Assembly (NCBI GenBank): GCA_020632925.1 | Contig: JACKER010000008.1 | Location: 1-64,000 of the forward strand | Direction: 5' to 3' | DNA from: Alphaproteobacteria bacterium | GTDB lineage: Bacteria; Myxococcota_A; UBA796; GCA-2862545 | Length of the DNA stretch: 64,000 nt | Part shown: positions 16,712 through 26,352 of the stretch, one piece after another | How the letters are laid out: the number at the start of each line of letters is the position of its first letter | Numbering within the stretch: the first letter of the stretch is position 1 | Notes under the pieces: model-generated | What the model was told of the DNA's origin: nothing | The model's input: the letters and a program-made list of their open reading frames with translations, nothing else | The model's database searches: none | Program-made: the position numbers and the translations under genes

Positions 16712-17908
16712 CTACTGCGAGCCGGAGTAGCGCTCGAAGAGCTCCGTCTGGCGCGAGCGCAGCACCATCGGCGCGCCGTCGATCCACTCGGTGAGCACGC
16801 TGGTCCCGATCTCGAGCGGGTCGCCGGTCCACAGGACCACGTCCGCCACGGCGCCGGGACGGAGCACGCCGCGGTCCGGCTGCCCGAACAACCGCGCCGG
16901 CGTCTCGGTGATCGCGCGCAGCGCCGCCTCGTGGTCCAGGCCACCGCGGACGGCGTTGCCGGCGACCACGCGGGTGTTGCGCGCGTTGTGCGTGTCGAAG
17001 GTCGAGAGCACGAGCGGGACACCCGCGGCCTGCAGCAGGGCGGCGTTGTCGGGCCGGGCCTCGATCTGGTCGAAGCCGCCCGGGCCATAGACCAGCGGGT
17101 CGACGATCACCGCCACCCCCGCCGCCGCCAGCCGGTCCGCCACGCGCCAACCCTCGGCCGCGCCGGTCACGATCAGGTCGACCTGCTCCCGCTCCTTCCA
17201 GCGGGCGAGCGCCTCGAGCTGCCAGGCCGCGTCGGCCCCCACCATCAACGGGAGGCGACGCCGCACGACCGCGTCGAGCGCCACGAGGTCCGACGGGCCC
17301 GCGCCGGCCGGGTACCGCCCCTCCGTCCAGGCGCCAGGGTTCCGGGCATGGAGCCGCGCCGCCGCGAGCAGGTCGGACAGCTCCTGCAGTCCCTCGCCGT
17401 ACGCGCCGGTCGGCACGCCGGCCACCAGCACCACGGCGTCGTCGATCACCGCCTCGGCCTGGGTGCCGCCCGTGAGGTGGACCCAGCCGCCCTGGCCGGA
17501 GACCCAGCCGCCGCCGGGCACGCTGACCGCGTCCGTCACGCCGTGGATGCGGGTCACCGCGATGGGCGTGGAGCGGGGGTCGTACCCGTCGACCACGCGG
17601 AGCGCAGCACGGACCGGGTCCGCGACGCGCGGGTCGTCGCTGCGCGAGGCGTTCTCGAGCCCGACCTCGACGAGCCCCATGCGCGAGGGCACGGCGACGA
17701 GGCCGGCGGTCAGCTCGGCGCCCTCGGGTGCGGTCACGAGCTCGCAGGGTGCGCCCTTCCACCGCGCGGCGCCCTCTCGCGTCGACAGCTCGGACAGCGT
17801 CGCGCCGACCGCCACGATCCGTCCGCCGTCCATCACCACCGTCGCCGTCACCGGCCCGGTCGGCAGGTGGGCCAGGGCCCCCACCACGGCCACACAGCCC
17901 GCGCTCAC
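16712..17908 (-). CDS. Amidohydrolase-like protein lacking the HxH motif
   Basis: 398 aa. The overall plan is that of imidazolonepropionase-type amidohydrolases: an N-terminal beta-sandwich with VVMDGGRIVAVGATL and a C-terminal closing part GVLRPGAVADVVLWTGDPL. The usual metal-binding DxHxH after the first strand is absent; the matching place reads TAGLVAVPSRMGLVE. It is therefore probably inactive on its own or uses another site. GTG at 17908 overlaps the stop of the complete paralogue upstream (GTGA), so the pair is coupled and may form a heteromer. Confidence 0.8.
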   Translation of the reverse strand: MSAGCVAVVGALAHLPTGPVTATVVMDGGRIVAVGATLSELSTREGAARWKGAPCELVTAPEGAELTAGLVAVPSRMGLVEVGLENASRSDDPRVADPVRAALRVVDGYDPRSTPIAVTRIHGVTDAVSVPGGGWVSGQGGWVHLTGGTQAEAVIDDAVVLVAGVPTGAYGEGLQELSDLLAAARLHARNPGAWTEGRYPAGAGPSDLVALDAVVRRRLPLMVGADAAWQLEALARWKEREQVDLIVTGAAEGWRVADRLAAAGVAVIVDPLVYGPGGFDQIEARPDNAALLQAAGVPLVLSTFDTHNARNTRVVAGNAVRGGLDHEAALRAITETPARLFGQPDRGVLRPGAVADVVLWTGDPLEIGTSVLTEWIDGAPMVLRSRQTELFERYSGSQ

Positions 17909-19302
17909 GGCGTCACCCCCTGGCCGAGCAGGAAGTCGGACCACACCGTCGGCGCCGCCCGGTCGTACCGCAAGGCCCCGTCCACGTAGACGAGATCGGC
18001 CTGCGCGAGCACCGAGAACGGGTTCGCGGACCACACGACCACGTCGGCCCGCTTCCCGGCCTCGAGCGTGCCCGTCTGGTCGTCGATGCCCAGGATCCAG
18101 GCGGGCTCGGCCGTGATCCACCGCAGCGCCTCGTCCTCGGTGATCGCGATACCCACGCGACGCCCGGAGGCCATCGCCTTCGACGCCTCCTGGTTCAGCC
18201 GCTGGATGCCGATGTCGGAGTCACTGTGGATCGCGATGTCCACGCCCGCGTCCGACAGCAGCGCCGCGCCCTCGGGGATGGCGTCGTACGCCTCGAGCTT
18301 GAAGCCCCACCAGTCGGCCCACACCGAGGCGGCGACGTGCCGCTCGGCCAGCACGTCCCGGATCTTGTACGCCTCGGTCGCGTGGTGGAAGCTGCGGACC
18401 GAGAAGCCGAACTCGTCCGCGAGCTGGAGCATCGAGAGCATGTCGTCGGCCATGTAGCAGTGGATCTGCGGCAGGATCTCGCCGCGGAGCACGCCCACCA
18501 GGGTCTCCATGTCCAGGTCGCGGTCCGGCGGTTGGTCCGGCCCCTTGGGTGGCGGGTCGTGCTTGCGGCGCTTGCCCGTCTCCGGGGTCGCCTGCTTCTC
18601 CTCCCACGCCTCCCACCGCCGCTCGTACGCCTGGGCCGCGATGAAGGCCTCCCGTTGACCGCGCAGGTTGCCCATCCGCGTCTGCGGTCCGCCCTTCTCG
18701 CCATACACCCGCTTCGGGTTCTCGCCGCAGGCCATCTTCACCGTCTGCGGCGCGTCCGGGAACGCCATCGCCCGGCTGCCGCGAGCAGGGATGGGCCGCG
18801 CGACGAAGCCTCGACCGCCGATCAGGTTGGCGGAGCCCGGCAGGATCTGCAGCGTCGTGATCCCGCCGGCCACGGCCCGCTCGAAGCCCGGATCCTGCGG
18901 CCAGGTCGAGTGCTCGGCCCACACGCCCGGCGTCGTCGGCGCGGTCATCTCGTTGCCGTCCGCGTGCGCCTGGGCGCCGGGAGAGGGGTACACGCCGAGG
19001 TGGCTGTGGGTGTCGATCAGGCCGGGGGTGACGAAGCGCCCGCTCACGTCCACCACCACGGCGCCGGGCGTCTCGGGAGGGTCGCCCTCTCCCACCGCGC
19101 GGATCCGCCCACCCTCGAGCACGACGTACCCCCGGGGGAACACGTCGCCAGCCGCCGTCATCACCGTTCCACCGACGAGCACCGACAGGGGTGCCGACAC
19201 CTCGACCGGCGGCTCGACGCGCGCGTGTCCACGGGCCTCGAGGTCCGCCAGCGACGCGGCATCCGCCGCCCGCCCGACCCCTGCCAACCACACCACGATC
19301 AC
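17905..19302 (-). CDS. Exported metal-dependent amidohydrolase
   Basis: 465 aa. The N-terminus VIVVWLAGVGRAADA looks like a signal peptide, placing it in the periplasm. Metal motif GLIDTHSHLG lies near 110, with IHCYMADDM, RSFHHATEAYKI and IAIHSDSDIG giving further His/Asp ligands. The C-terminal TLEAGKRADVVVWSANPFS is typical of the family. The start is GTG at 19302 after GGGAGG. It precedes the degenerate paralogue with a four-base overlap. The substrate is unknown; related enzymes act on peptides or cyclic amides. Confidence 0.88.
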   Translation of the reverse strand: MIVVWLAGVGRAADAASLADLEARGHARVEPPVEVSAPLSVLVGGTVMTAAGDVFPRGYVVLEGGRIRAVGEGDPPETPGAVVVDVSGRFVTPGLIDTHSHLGVYPSPGAQAHADGNEMTAPTTPGVWAEHSTWPQDPGFERAVAGGITTLQILPGSANLIGGRGFVARPIPARGSRAMAFPDAPQTVKMACGENPKRVYGEKGGPQTRMGNLRGQREAFIAAQAYERRWEAWEEKQATPETGKRRKHDPPPKGPDQPPDRDLDMETLVGVLRGEILPQIHCYMADDMLSMLQLADEFGFSVRSFHHATEAYKIRDVLAERHVAASVWADWWGFKLEAYDAIPEGAALLSDAGVDIAIHSDSDIGIQRLNQEASKAMASGRRVGIAITEDEALRWITAEPAWILGIDDQTGTLEAGKRADVVVWSANPFSVLAQADLVYVDGALRYDRAAPTVWSDFLLGQGVTP

Positions 19303-19368
19303 CCGACCTCCCCCGCCCGGAGCGCGCCCGACTGGTGGTATCCTGCGCGCGCCCTCAGCGGAGGATCC

Positions 19369-19944
19369 TTGCGCCTGGTCTGCCTCGCTGGCCTCCTCGT
19401 GGCCTGCACCCCCAAGACGGGCCCCACGCCCGCCGCCGGTCCGACCCCCGGGAGCCCCGAGCTGCACTGCCCGCCGGGAACGAAGCCCAACGGGTTCGAT
19501 CCGCCCGACGGGCTCGAGGTGTGGTGCACCCTCACGCGAGCGGACGGCAAGATCGTGCGGGAGGGCCCGTCCATCACCTGGCACCCGAGCGGTGTGGCCA
19601 AGTCCAGCGAGGGCGGCTGGTCCGACGACGTGCAGAACGGTGAGTGGTCGACGTACTACCCCACCGGGACGGTCGAGCAGCGCGGCGGGTACGTGAACGG
19701 CAGGAAGGACGGCGTGTGGACCTCCTTCGCGGTCACGGGCGAGAAGACGGCCGAGGGCGAGTTCGTCGGCGGCTACGAGCAGGGCCAGTGGACCTTCTGG
19801 AACACGGACACCCTCACCCGCGCCGAGGGGGTGTACGTGTTGGGCAAGCGGGACGGGATCTGGCTCGACTACAGCCCCGAGGGCAAGGCGCTCCGGGAGC
19901 GGGTCTACCGCGACGGACGGCTCATCTCCCAGCGCGAGCTGTGA
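19369..19944 (+). CDS. Lipoprotein with MORN-type repeats
   Basis: 191 aa from a TTG start four bases after GGAGG. Lipobox LVCLAGLLVAC is followed by a Pro-rich spacer. From about 65 there are repeated units of the form W-x-x-Y-x-x-x-G-x-x-x-x-x-G-x-Y-x-x-G-x-KDGxW, as in the YwqK/MORN_2 group. These repeats are structural, often for binding, with no enzyme activity known. The stop overlaps the next gene's GTG. Confidence 0.82.
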   Translation: MRLVCLAGLLVACTPKTGPTPAAGPTPGSPELHCPPGTKPNGFDPPDGLEVWCTLTRADGKIVREGPSITWHPSGVAKSSEGGWSDDVQNGEWSTYYPTGTVEQRGGYVNGRKDGVWTSFAVTGEKTAEGEFVGGYEQGQWTFWNTDTLTRAEGVYVLGKRDGIWLDYSPEGKALRERVYRDGRLISQREL

Positions 19945-20366
19945 TCGCGGTCCGACGGGTCTCCGCGGCCGACGTGGTCGACGTGAGGCACGCCGTCCTC
20001 CGCCCCGGGCGGCCGCGCGAGACGGCGCTCTTCGCGGGCGACGAGGACGCCGACACCCGGCACTGGGGTGCTCTGCTGGACGACCGGATCGTCGGCGTGG
20101 TCAGCGTGATGGCAGCGCCCGCACCGGACGGCATCGACGCCGACTGGCAGCTACGGGGGATGGCGGTGCTGTCGGAGCTGCAGGGCGCGCACGTCGGCGC
20201 CGCGCTGGTGCGTACCGTCCATGCGGAGGTCGCCGCGCCCATGTGGTGCAACGCCCGCGCGGCCGTCGAGGGCTTCTATGCCCGGCAGGGCTGGCGAGCG
20301 GTCGGCGAGCTGTTCGAGATCCCGCCGATCGGCCCCCACCGACGCATGTGGTGGCCGGGTGCCTGA
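19941..20366 (+). CDS. GNAT family N-acetyltransferase
   Basis: 141 aa. The acetyl-CoA binding core is visible: DRIVGVVSVMA, the strand WQLRGMAVLSELQGAHVGAALVR, and VEGFYARQGWRAVGE at the end, the usual motif B. The substrate is unknown. It starts GTG within the stop of the lipoprotein gene and overlaps the methyltransferase start by eight bases. Confidence 0.85.
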   Translation: MIAVRRVSAADVVDVRHAVLRPGRPRETALFAGDEDADTRHWGALLDDRIVGVVSVMAAPAPDGIDADWQLRGMAVLSELQGAHVGAALVRTVHAEVAAPMWCNARAAVEGFYARQGWRAVGELFEIPPIGPHRRMWWPGA

Positions 20367-21834
20367 GCCGTGGGAGGTCCTGCGGACGGGCGACCGGGTG
20401 ACCCTGTTCTCGCCGTTCACCGGACGCTGGACCGTGATGGACGCCGAGACCCTGGACCGAGCCCGGTCGCAGGGGTGGTCCGACGGGCTGCGACTGCGGC
20501 TGCAGCGCCTGGGGCTCGATCAGGTGCCGACGGACGAGGAACGCGGGCGTCTCGTCCCTGTACGCCACCGGCGTGCGTTGCTCCTGCCCGACCGTCCCGC
20601 CGTCTGGGCGCCCGATCCGCGCGAGCACGGCCCCGGCGGACACGCCTGGCGCGCGGTGCCGCTGGACGCCGAGGACCTGCGCCTGCTGACCGCGATCGAC
20701 GGCAGCGCGCCGGTCACGAAGGTCGCGGCGAAGGCGGGCATGACGGCGGCGGAGGCCCTGCGGCGCCTCGCGCGCTTCCACCGACCCGAGCTGCAGGTGG
20801 TCCAGCTCCGAGCAGGCCCCACCCGCCAGCGGGATCCGTCGCTGCTCGAGCTGGCGGGTCCCCCGCGCGCCGCGAACGCGCGGACCGTCGACCAGCACGA
20901 CGCGCAGGGAGCGACCACGCTCGCCGCCTGGCACCACCGGATCGCGTCCGGCGAGCGGCACTTCGACGACGTCGAGACCACCGTCGCCCACGCGCTCGCC
21001 CTCCCCCACCCGGCGCTGGGCGGCTTCCCGTACGGAGCACGGCTGCGTGGGGTCCTGAGCGAGCGCGGGTTCGCCACCGAAGGGCCGGTGGTGGAGGTGG
21101 GCTGCGGCGACGGTGAGCTCGCATCCGCCTGGCTCGACGCCGGTCCGGTGCCCTACCTGCGGGTCGACCTTTCGCCCGAGCTGCTGTGCACCCAGGCCCG
21201 CGCCGCCCCCGCGAGCCGTGGGGTGCTCGGCGACGCGACCCGCCTGCCCCTGCGCGACGCCTCGGTCTCGCTGCTGCTCTCGAACGAGGTACTGGCCGAC
21301 CTCCCCGCCGTCCCGGTCTCCGCCGACCACGACGAGGTCCGCGCTCTGAGGCGGTCGTTCGGACTCGCCGCCAACCCGCCGGGGAGCTGGGAGAACCTGG
21401 GGGCCTGGCAGATGGTGGTGGAGGTGGCCCGCGTCCTCGCTCCCGGCGGTCGGGCGATGCTCTCGGAGTTCGGCGAACCCGATGGTCCCCCCGAGGAGGC
21501 GGTCCAGCTCGACCACCCCGAGGTGTCCATCCGCTTCGACCACCTGGTGGCCATCGCCACCGGGCTCGGGCTGCAGGCCGAGCTGGTTCGCCTCGACGAC
21601 CTCCTGGGAGCCGACCTCGACGCGCCGCAGCTCGCCCGCCACAGCTACGAGGGGCTGCGCGCCCTGTTCGCGGCGAACGGCCAGCACCTCGCAGCGCGCG
21701 CCTGGACGCCCGGGTCGGTCCCGCTACCGGAGGCGGTGGAGGGGCTCGAGTTCGTGCCGCTGACCCAGCCGGGGCCGGGTCCGCTCGTCACGCGTTTCCA
21801 CGCCCTGCTGCTCGGACGACCCGCCGCCGGGTGA
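20359..21834 (+). CDS. SAM-dependent methyltransferase, C-terminal domain
   Basis: 491 aa from GTG at 20359. The first 230 residues are not recognised, apart from a possible winged-helix-like stretch around 100-140. Motif I of class I methyltransferases, VVEVGCGDGELASAW, is at about 243. It is followed by RGVLGDATRLPLRDASVSLLLSNEVLADL and RVLAPGGRAMLSEFG (motifs II-IV). The acceptor cannot be predicted. Its 3-prime end overlaps the convergent TSP3 gene by 47 bases. Confidence 0.82.
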   Translation: MPEPWEVLRTGDRVTLFSPFTGRWTVMDAETLDRARSQGWSDGLRLRLQRLGLDQVPTDEERGRLVPVRHRRALLLPDRPAVWAPDPREHGPGGHAWRAVPLDAEDLRLLTAIDGSAPVTKVAAKAGMTAAEALRRLARFHRPELQVVQLRAGPTRQRDPSLLELAGPPRAANARTVDQHDAQGATTLAAWHHRIASGERHFDDVETTVAHALALPHPALGGFPYGARLRGVLSERGFATEGPVVEVGCGDGELASAWLDAGPVPYLRVDLSPELLCTQARAAPASRGVLGDATRLPLRDASVSLLLSNEVLADLPAVPVSADHDEVRALRRSFGLAANPPGSWENLGAWQMVVEVARVLAPGGRAMLSEFGEPDGPPEEAVQLDHPEVSIRFDHLVAIATGLGLQAELVRLDDLLGADLDAPQLARHSYEGLRALFAANGQHLAARAWTPGSVPLPEAVEGLEFVPLTQPGPGPLVTRFHALLLGRPAAG

Positions 21835-23956
21835 TCCCCAGGAGCAACGCGAGCCCGGCCCAACCCAGCGCGGAACCCCCGGCAGCGGTGTCGCACCCCT
21901 GCTCGATGGACTTCAGCTCGCCGCCACCGCGGATCGCCGTCCGGTCGCACACATCACCGCGCCCGTCCAGGTCCGCGTCCGCCTGGTCCTTGTTCAGGTC
22001 GTAGGGGCAGTTGTCGCAGGCGTCGCCGAGGCCGTCGCCATCCACGTCCACGTTCTCTTCGCTCGGCGTGTTCAGGCACAGGTCGCAACGATCACCGAAG
22101 CCGTCGTTGTCCTTGTCCAGCTGGTCGTCGTTGTTCTTCGTCGGGCAGTTGTCGCACTCGTCGCCGATCCGGTCCGTGTCCACGTCCGACTGATCGGGGT
22201 TCGGATGCTCGGGGCAGTTGTCGCAGACATCGCCGCGCCCGTCGAGATCGGTGTCGAGCTGGTCCGGGTTGCCGAACCGCGGGCAGTTGTCGCACGCGTC
22301 GCCCACGCCGTCGAGGTCGTCGTCGGTCTGATCGGAGTCGGCGGTGTTGGGGCAGCCGTCGCAGGCGTCGCCCAGGCCGTCGCCATCCTTGTCCGTCGTG
22401 TCCAGGGTCTGGACCCCGGGGCAGTTGTCGCACAGGTCGCCGACGCCGTCCTCGTCGGTGTCCAGCTGATCGACGTTGGAGACCTCGGGGCAGTTGTCGC
22501 ACGCGTCGCCGAGACCGTCGCCGTCGGTGTCCGCCTGGTCCGTGTTCCCGATGTCCTCGCAGTTGTCGCACGCGTCGCCGACGGCGTCTCCGTCGAGATC
22601 GGCCTGGGTCTGCGTCCCCGGGCCCGCGCGCGAGGCGTTCGGCACGGTCGGGCAGTTGTCGCACGCGTCCCCGTCCCCGTCCCCGTCCGTGTCGTACTGA
22701 TCGGGGTTCGCCACGAACAGGCAGTTGTCGCAGGTCTCGCCGAAGCAGTCCCCGTCGAGCGACTTGAAGCCGAGCGGTGCGCCCTGGGCCACGAACGGGC
22801 AGCTGTCGCAGCTGTCGCCGCCGTACGAGGCGCCGTCACAGTCGCTGTCGAGCTGGTTCGGGTTGAAGGTGTCCGGGCAGTTGTCGCACATCAGGTCGTA
22901 GCTCTCGAAGGGGAGCTGACCACCTGCCGGGTAGACCGTGACGGTGCCGGTCGACAGCAGGTCGCCGTCGCCGTCGTACTGCTGGGTGTCGAACTGACAC
23001 TCGAACCGGCCGTAGTCGTAGTACTCGTCGTTCGAGACGTACGGCAGCCCCGTGTTCGGGTCCACCTTGGACTGGCACTCGGCGCTGCTGTTGTCGATCA
23101 GCGGCTCGCGCGACAGGTCGATGCCGTTGCAGTTCAGGTCCTGCCGGATCGTCGTGTTCTCGCAGCGGGGCTGGCGCTGGTACCCGAGGACGTAGAGCAG
23201 GGCGTTCTCGAGCAGGTGCCCGCCGTCCGAGAACTGGCTCCAGCTCGACGGGGTCGCCGCGTCGTTCGCCGGCATCATGTTCAGCGCGACCATCCGCCCC
23301 TGACCGGCCACGGGCGGGTCCATGCGGACCACCATGGGCTGCTGGGGCGTGGTGTCCCACCAGGCCACCACCTGCGCCTGGGGCTGCAGGACGAGATCCT
23401 GGACGTGGAAGCTCGCCGTCCCGCCATAGAACGTGTGGACCGCCCACAGCAGCGGGTCGCCGCGCTGGGGGCCCACGTCCCAACCGAACGCGGGATCGGC
23501 CAGCACGAAGCCCAGGTTCCCGCCGGGCGTGGCCGAGACGCCCAGGTTCGCGAAGGGCGACATGTTCTGCGTCGTGAACCGACCGCCGAGCCCGAGGTTC
23601 GGCCCGTCCGCGAAGGCGTTGCCCGCCACGACCGCGCCTCGTCCCGCCTCGATCCAGGCGGCCACGAGGTCACCCATGGCGACGCTGTCGAAGAACGCGG
23701 TCTCGTCGTACACCAGGATCGCGTCGTAGTTCGCGAGCTCCGGGGCGGCGGGCGTCCGCTGGGACACGTCGATCACGTCGACCCGCTGGATCGTGAAGGC
23801 CTCGCGAGGCGCTTCGCTCGGCGCACCGAGCCCGCGGCCGGCACACATGATGGTGTCCCGGATGTTGGTGTGCCAGGCGGGATCGGCGGCGGATCCGAGT
23901 ACGGCGACGGTCCAGGGCTGGGCGCTCGCAGTCGCCACCAGCAGCTGCACGATCAT
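21788..23956 (-). CDS. Exported TSP3-repeat protein with MYXO-CTERM-like tail (paralogue 4 of operon)
   Basis: 722 aa. A short signal peptide ends near TASAQ. Residues about 15-260 form an alpha/beta domain (WTVAVLGSAADPAW, ANYDAILVYDETAFFD, GRGAVVAGNAF) of ThuA/GATase-like appearance. A Cys-containing linker follows, then about fourteen thrombospondin type-3 repeats (DxDGDGxGDACDNCP). Such repeats bind Ca2+. The tail has IRGGGELK, a Cys, a hydrophobic helix and RRR, which fits a MYXO-CTERM surface anchor. ATG at 23956 overlaps the stop of the preceding paralogue (ATGA) and follows GGAGG. Confidence 0.87.
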   Translation of the reverse strand: MIVQLLVATASAQPWTVAVLGSAADPAWHTNIRDTIMCAGRGLGAPSEAPREAFTIQRVDVIDVSQRTPAAPELANYDAILVYDETAFFDSVAMGDLVAAWIEAGRGAVVAGNAFADGPNLGLGGRFTTQNMSPFANLGVSATPGGNLGFVLADPAFGWDVGPQRGDPLLWAVHTFYGGTASFHVQDLVLQPQAQVVAWWDTTPQQPMVVRMDPPVAGQGRMVALNMMPANDAATPSSWSQFSDGGHLLENALLYVLGYQRQPRCENTTIRQDLNCNGIDLSREPLIDNSSAECQSKVDPNTGLPYVSNDEYYDYGRFECQFDTQQYDGDGDLLSTGTVTVYPAGGQLPFESYDLMCDNCPDTFNPNQLDSDCDGASYGGDSCDSCPFVAQGAPLGFKSLDGDCFGETCDNCLFVANPDQYDTDGDGDGDACDNCPTVPNASRAGPGTQTQADLDGDAVGDACDNCEDIGNTDQADTDGDGLGDACDNCPEVSNVDQLDTDEDGVGDLCDNCPGVQTLDTTDKDGDGLGDACDGCPNTADSDQTDDDLDGVGDACDNCPRFGNPDQLDTDLDGRGDVCDNCPEHPNPDQSDVDTDRIGDECDNCPTKNNDDQLDKDNDGFGDRCDLCLNTPSEENVDVDGDGLGDACDNCPYDLNKDQADADLDGRGDVCDRTAIRGGGELKSIEQGCDTAAGGSALGWAGLALLLGITRRRVVRAAGRGNA
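21950..22870 (-). repeat. TSP type-3 coding repeats, array 4
   Basis: About fourteen degenerate direct repeats of roughly 36-45 bp share the plus-strand core CAGTTGTCGCA followed by CGTCGCC. They encode Asp-rich calcium-binding loops with CDNCP. Codon-phase periodicity shows this is protein repetition, not a CRISPR. Confidence 0.85.
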
Positions 23957-26352
23957 CGAGCGAACCTCCGCGCCCCGCGCTCGGCCTGACGGCGGCGACG
24001 CCGCACCGACGTAGCCGCTGCGACGAGCAGGAGCACCCCGCCCGACGACGGAACCGGTCCGGTGGCGCACGCCAGGCCCGTCGCCTCGGCGCCCTTCAGC
24101 TCACCGCCGCCCCGGATCGCGAGCACGTCGCACGCGTCGCCCACCCGGTCCAGGTCCTGGTCCGCCTGGTCGTAGTTCGGGTAGAGGCGGCAGTTGTCGC
24201 ACTCGTCGCCGACACCGTCATTGTCGGAGTCGGTGTTGTCCGAGGGGGTGTTCAGGCACAGGTCGCACAGGTCGCCGATGCCGTCCCGATCGCGATCCTC
24301 CTGACCCGGGTTCCGCCGGTTGGGGCAGGTGTCACAAGCGTCGCCGACGCCGTCGTTGTCCGCGTCGGACTGCTCGGGGTTGTACGCCTCGGGGCAGTTG
24401 TCGCACAGGTCGCCGAGGCCGTCCCCGTCGATGTCGGCCTGATCGCCGTTGGCCCGCAGCGGGCAGTTGTCGCAGGCGTCGCCGACCTTGTCCAGATCGA
24501 GGTCGACCTGATCGACGTTGCGCACGTCGTCGCAGTTGTCGCAGGCGTCGCCGACCCCGTCCTCGTCCTTGTCCGTCCGGTCGTTGCTGACGAAGTTCGG
24601 GCAGTTGTCACAGGCGTCGCCGACGAAGTCCTTGTCGGTGTCGATCTGCAGCGGGTTGAAGACGTCGTCGCAGTTGTCGCACTCGTCGCCCCACTGGTCG
24701 CCGTCCGTGTCGATCTGCGAGTTCGGGATGTCGCGGACGCCCGGCGGGTACCCGGGGTTCTCCTCGACGCCGTCACCATCGAGGTCGCGCAGGATGCAGT
24801 TGTCGCACACGTCGCCCGCGCCGTCGGCGTCGACGTCCGCCTGGCCCTCGACGAAGCCCGGATAGATGCTGGGGTTGAAGTCGTTGGGGCAGTTGTCGCA
24901 GGTGTCGCCGTTGCCGTCCGAGTCCGTGTCCCGCTGGTCCTTGTTGGCCAGGATCACGCAGTTGTCGCAGACGTCCCCGTGGCAGTCGCCGTCCGCGTCC
25001 GACTGCATGATCTCGGCCTGGTACGGGCAGTCGTCGCACTCGTCGCCGACCCCGTCCATGTCCCAGTCGAACTGGTTCGGGTTGTAGTACCCGTCGAACT
25101 GGATCTGCATCCCGCGCTGGAACTGGGTGCCGCAGTTGTCGCACGCCAGGTTCACGACCTCCCAGTCCTGCGGGTCCCGGCTGGGCTGGATCACGAGGGA
25201 GCCCGCCGACAGCTGGTCGTGATCGATGTCGTACCCATCGGTCACGTACTCGCACTCGAACCGGTAGTAGTCGTGGTAGTAGTCGCGGTTGTCGTACGGG
25301 TACCCGGTCTGGGGGTCGAGGTTGCTCTCGCAGTCCGGATCGCCCTCGGGGACGAAGAGTTCCTCGTCGTACAGGTCGATGCCGTTGCAGTTCAGGTCCT
25401 GGAACAGCGACGTGTTCTGGATGATCACGCACTCGACCGCGCCGGGGCGGCAGTCCGCGAGCTCCCGACAGGACCGGATGATGTCGGGGATGCCGTCGCC
25501 GGTCACGTCCGGACCGAAGGTCTGCGGGCCGTTGGCGGTCCAGCACTGACCGAAGGGGCGCGTGAAGTCGACGGTCCACATCACCGCGTCGACCAGCAGC
25601 TGCGCGCCGTGGGTCTGGAGGTCCCAGCCCGACGGGGTGGCGGCGCTGCTCGGCGGCATCATGTTGACGAGCGCGACCTTACCCTGGCCCTGCCGACCGA
25701 CCATCGTCGCCGCCGCGAGCTCGCCGTTCGACCACCGATGGGTCACCCTCGCCTGGCCCGTGGGCTGGAGACCCTGGACCTGGAAGCTGCCCGCGCCGCC
25801 GTCGACCTCGACGACCGCCCAGTCCATCGTGTCGCCGATCGTGGGGCCGACCAGCCACTCGTACGCGGTGTCGACCGCGGAGATCGTCAGGTTGCCACCG
25901 GGCGCGGCGGCCGTGCCATAGAGCACCGGGCTCATGGACTGCAGCTGGAAACGCCCTTGCAGGCCGGTCACCGTGTCGACCGTGTTCCCGGCCAGCACCA
26001 GGCCCTTGCCGCTCTCGACCAGCGTGGCGACGAGGTCGCCCACCGCGATCGGATCGGCGAAGGGCACGTCGTTCCAGACGAACAGGACGTCGTAGTCGAG
26101 AAGCTCCTGCGGGAGGGGGACCGGACCGCTCACGTCGAAGACGTCGATCTTCGCGATCTCGTACGCGGGGCGCGGCCAGCTGGGATCGGTGTCCGTGAAG
26201 CCGAAGCTGCGGCTCGCGCAGAACATCTGGTCGACGGTGTCGGTCGCCAGGGCCGGGTCGGCCGTCGCCACCAGCATGGCCACGTCGTACCCGAACTCGG
26301 GCTCGTCCTGACCGAGGGCGTCCGAAGCGAGCAGCGCGACCAGCGTGATCAT
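23953..26352 (-). CDS. Exported TSP3-repeat protein with MYXO-CTERM-like tail (paralogue 3 of operon)
   Basis: 799 aa, with the same plan as its neighbours. Signal peptide MITLVALLASDALGQ, alpha/beta domain (YDVAMLVATADPAL, LDYDVLFVWNDVPFAD, GKGLVLAGNTV) to about 265, then a linker with DLNCNGIDLYDEELF. Next comes a long TSP3 array, then AIRGGGELKGAEATGLAC, a hydrophobic segment and RRRRR. The DLNCNGIDL element also occurs in the next paralogue. The ATG lies 3-6 nt inside the end of paralogue 2, so translation is coupled. Confidence 0.87.
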   Translation of the reverse strand: MITLVALLASDALGQDEPEFGYDVAMLVATADPALATDTVDQMFCASRSFGFTDTDPSWPRPAYEIAKIDVFDVSGPVPLPQELLDYDVLFVWNDVPFADPIAVGDLVATLVESGKGLVLAGNTVDTVTGLQGRFQLQSMSPVLYGTAAAPGGNLTISAVDTAYEWLVGPTIGDTMDWAVVEVDGGAGSFQVQGLQPTGQARVTHRWSNGELAAATMVGRQGQGKVALVNMMPPSSAATPSGWDLQTHGAQLLVDAVMWTVDFTRPFGQCWTANGPQTFGPDVTGDGIPDIIRSCRELADCRPGAVECVIIQNTSLFQDLNCNGIDLYDEELFVPEGDPDCESNLDPQTGYPYDNRDYYHDYYRFECEYVTDGYDIDHDQLSAGSLVIQPSRDPQDWEVVNLACDNCGTQFQRGMQIQFDGYYNPNQFDWDMDGVGDECDDCPYQAEIMQSDADGDCHGDVCDNCVILANKDQRDTDSDGNGDTCDNCPNDFNPSIYPGFVEGQADVDADGAGDVCDNCILRDLDGDGVEENPGYPPGVRDIPNSQIDTDGDQWGDECDNCDDVFNPLQIDTDKDFVGDACDNCPNFVSNDRTDKDEDGVGDACDNCDDVRNVDQVDLDLDKVGDACDNCPLRANGDQADIDGDGLGDLCDNCPEAYNPEQSDADNDGVGDACDTCPNRRNPGQEDRDRDGIGDLCDLCLNTPSDNTDSDNDGVGDECDNCRLYPNYDQADQDLDRVGDACDVLAIRGGGELKGAEATGLACATGPVPSSGGVLLLVAAATSVRRRRRQAERGARRFAR
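24120..25140 (-). repeat. TSP type-3 coding repeats, array 3
   Basis: About fifteen degenerate CDNCP-encoding units. Two longer spacers near 24710-24790 and 25000-25060 break the regular spacing. Same core as in the other arrays. Confidence 0.85.
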
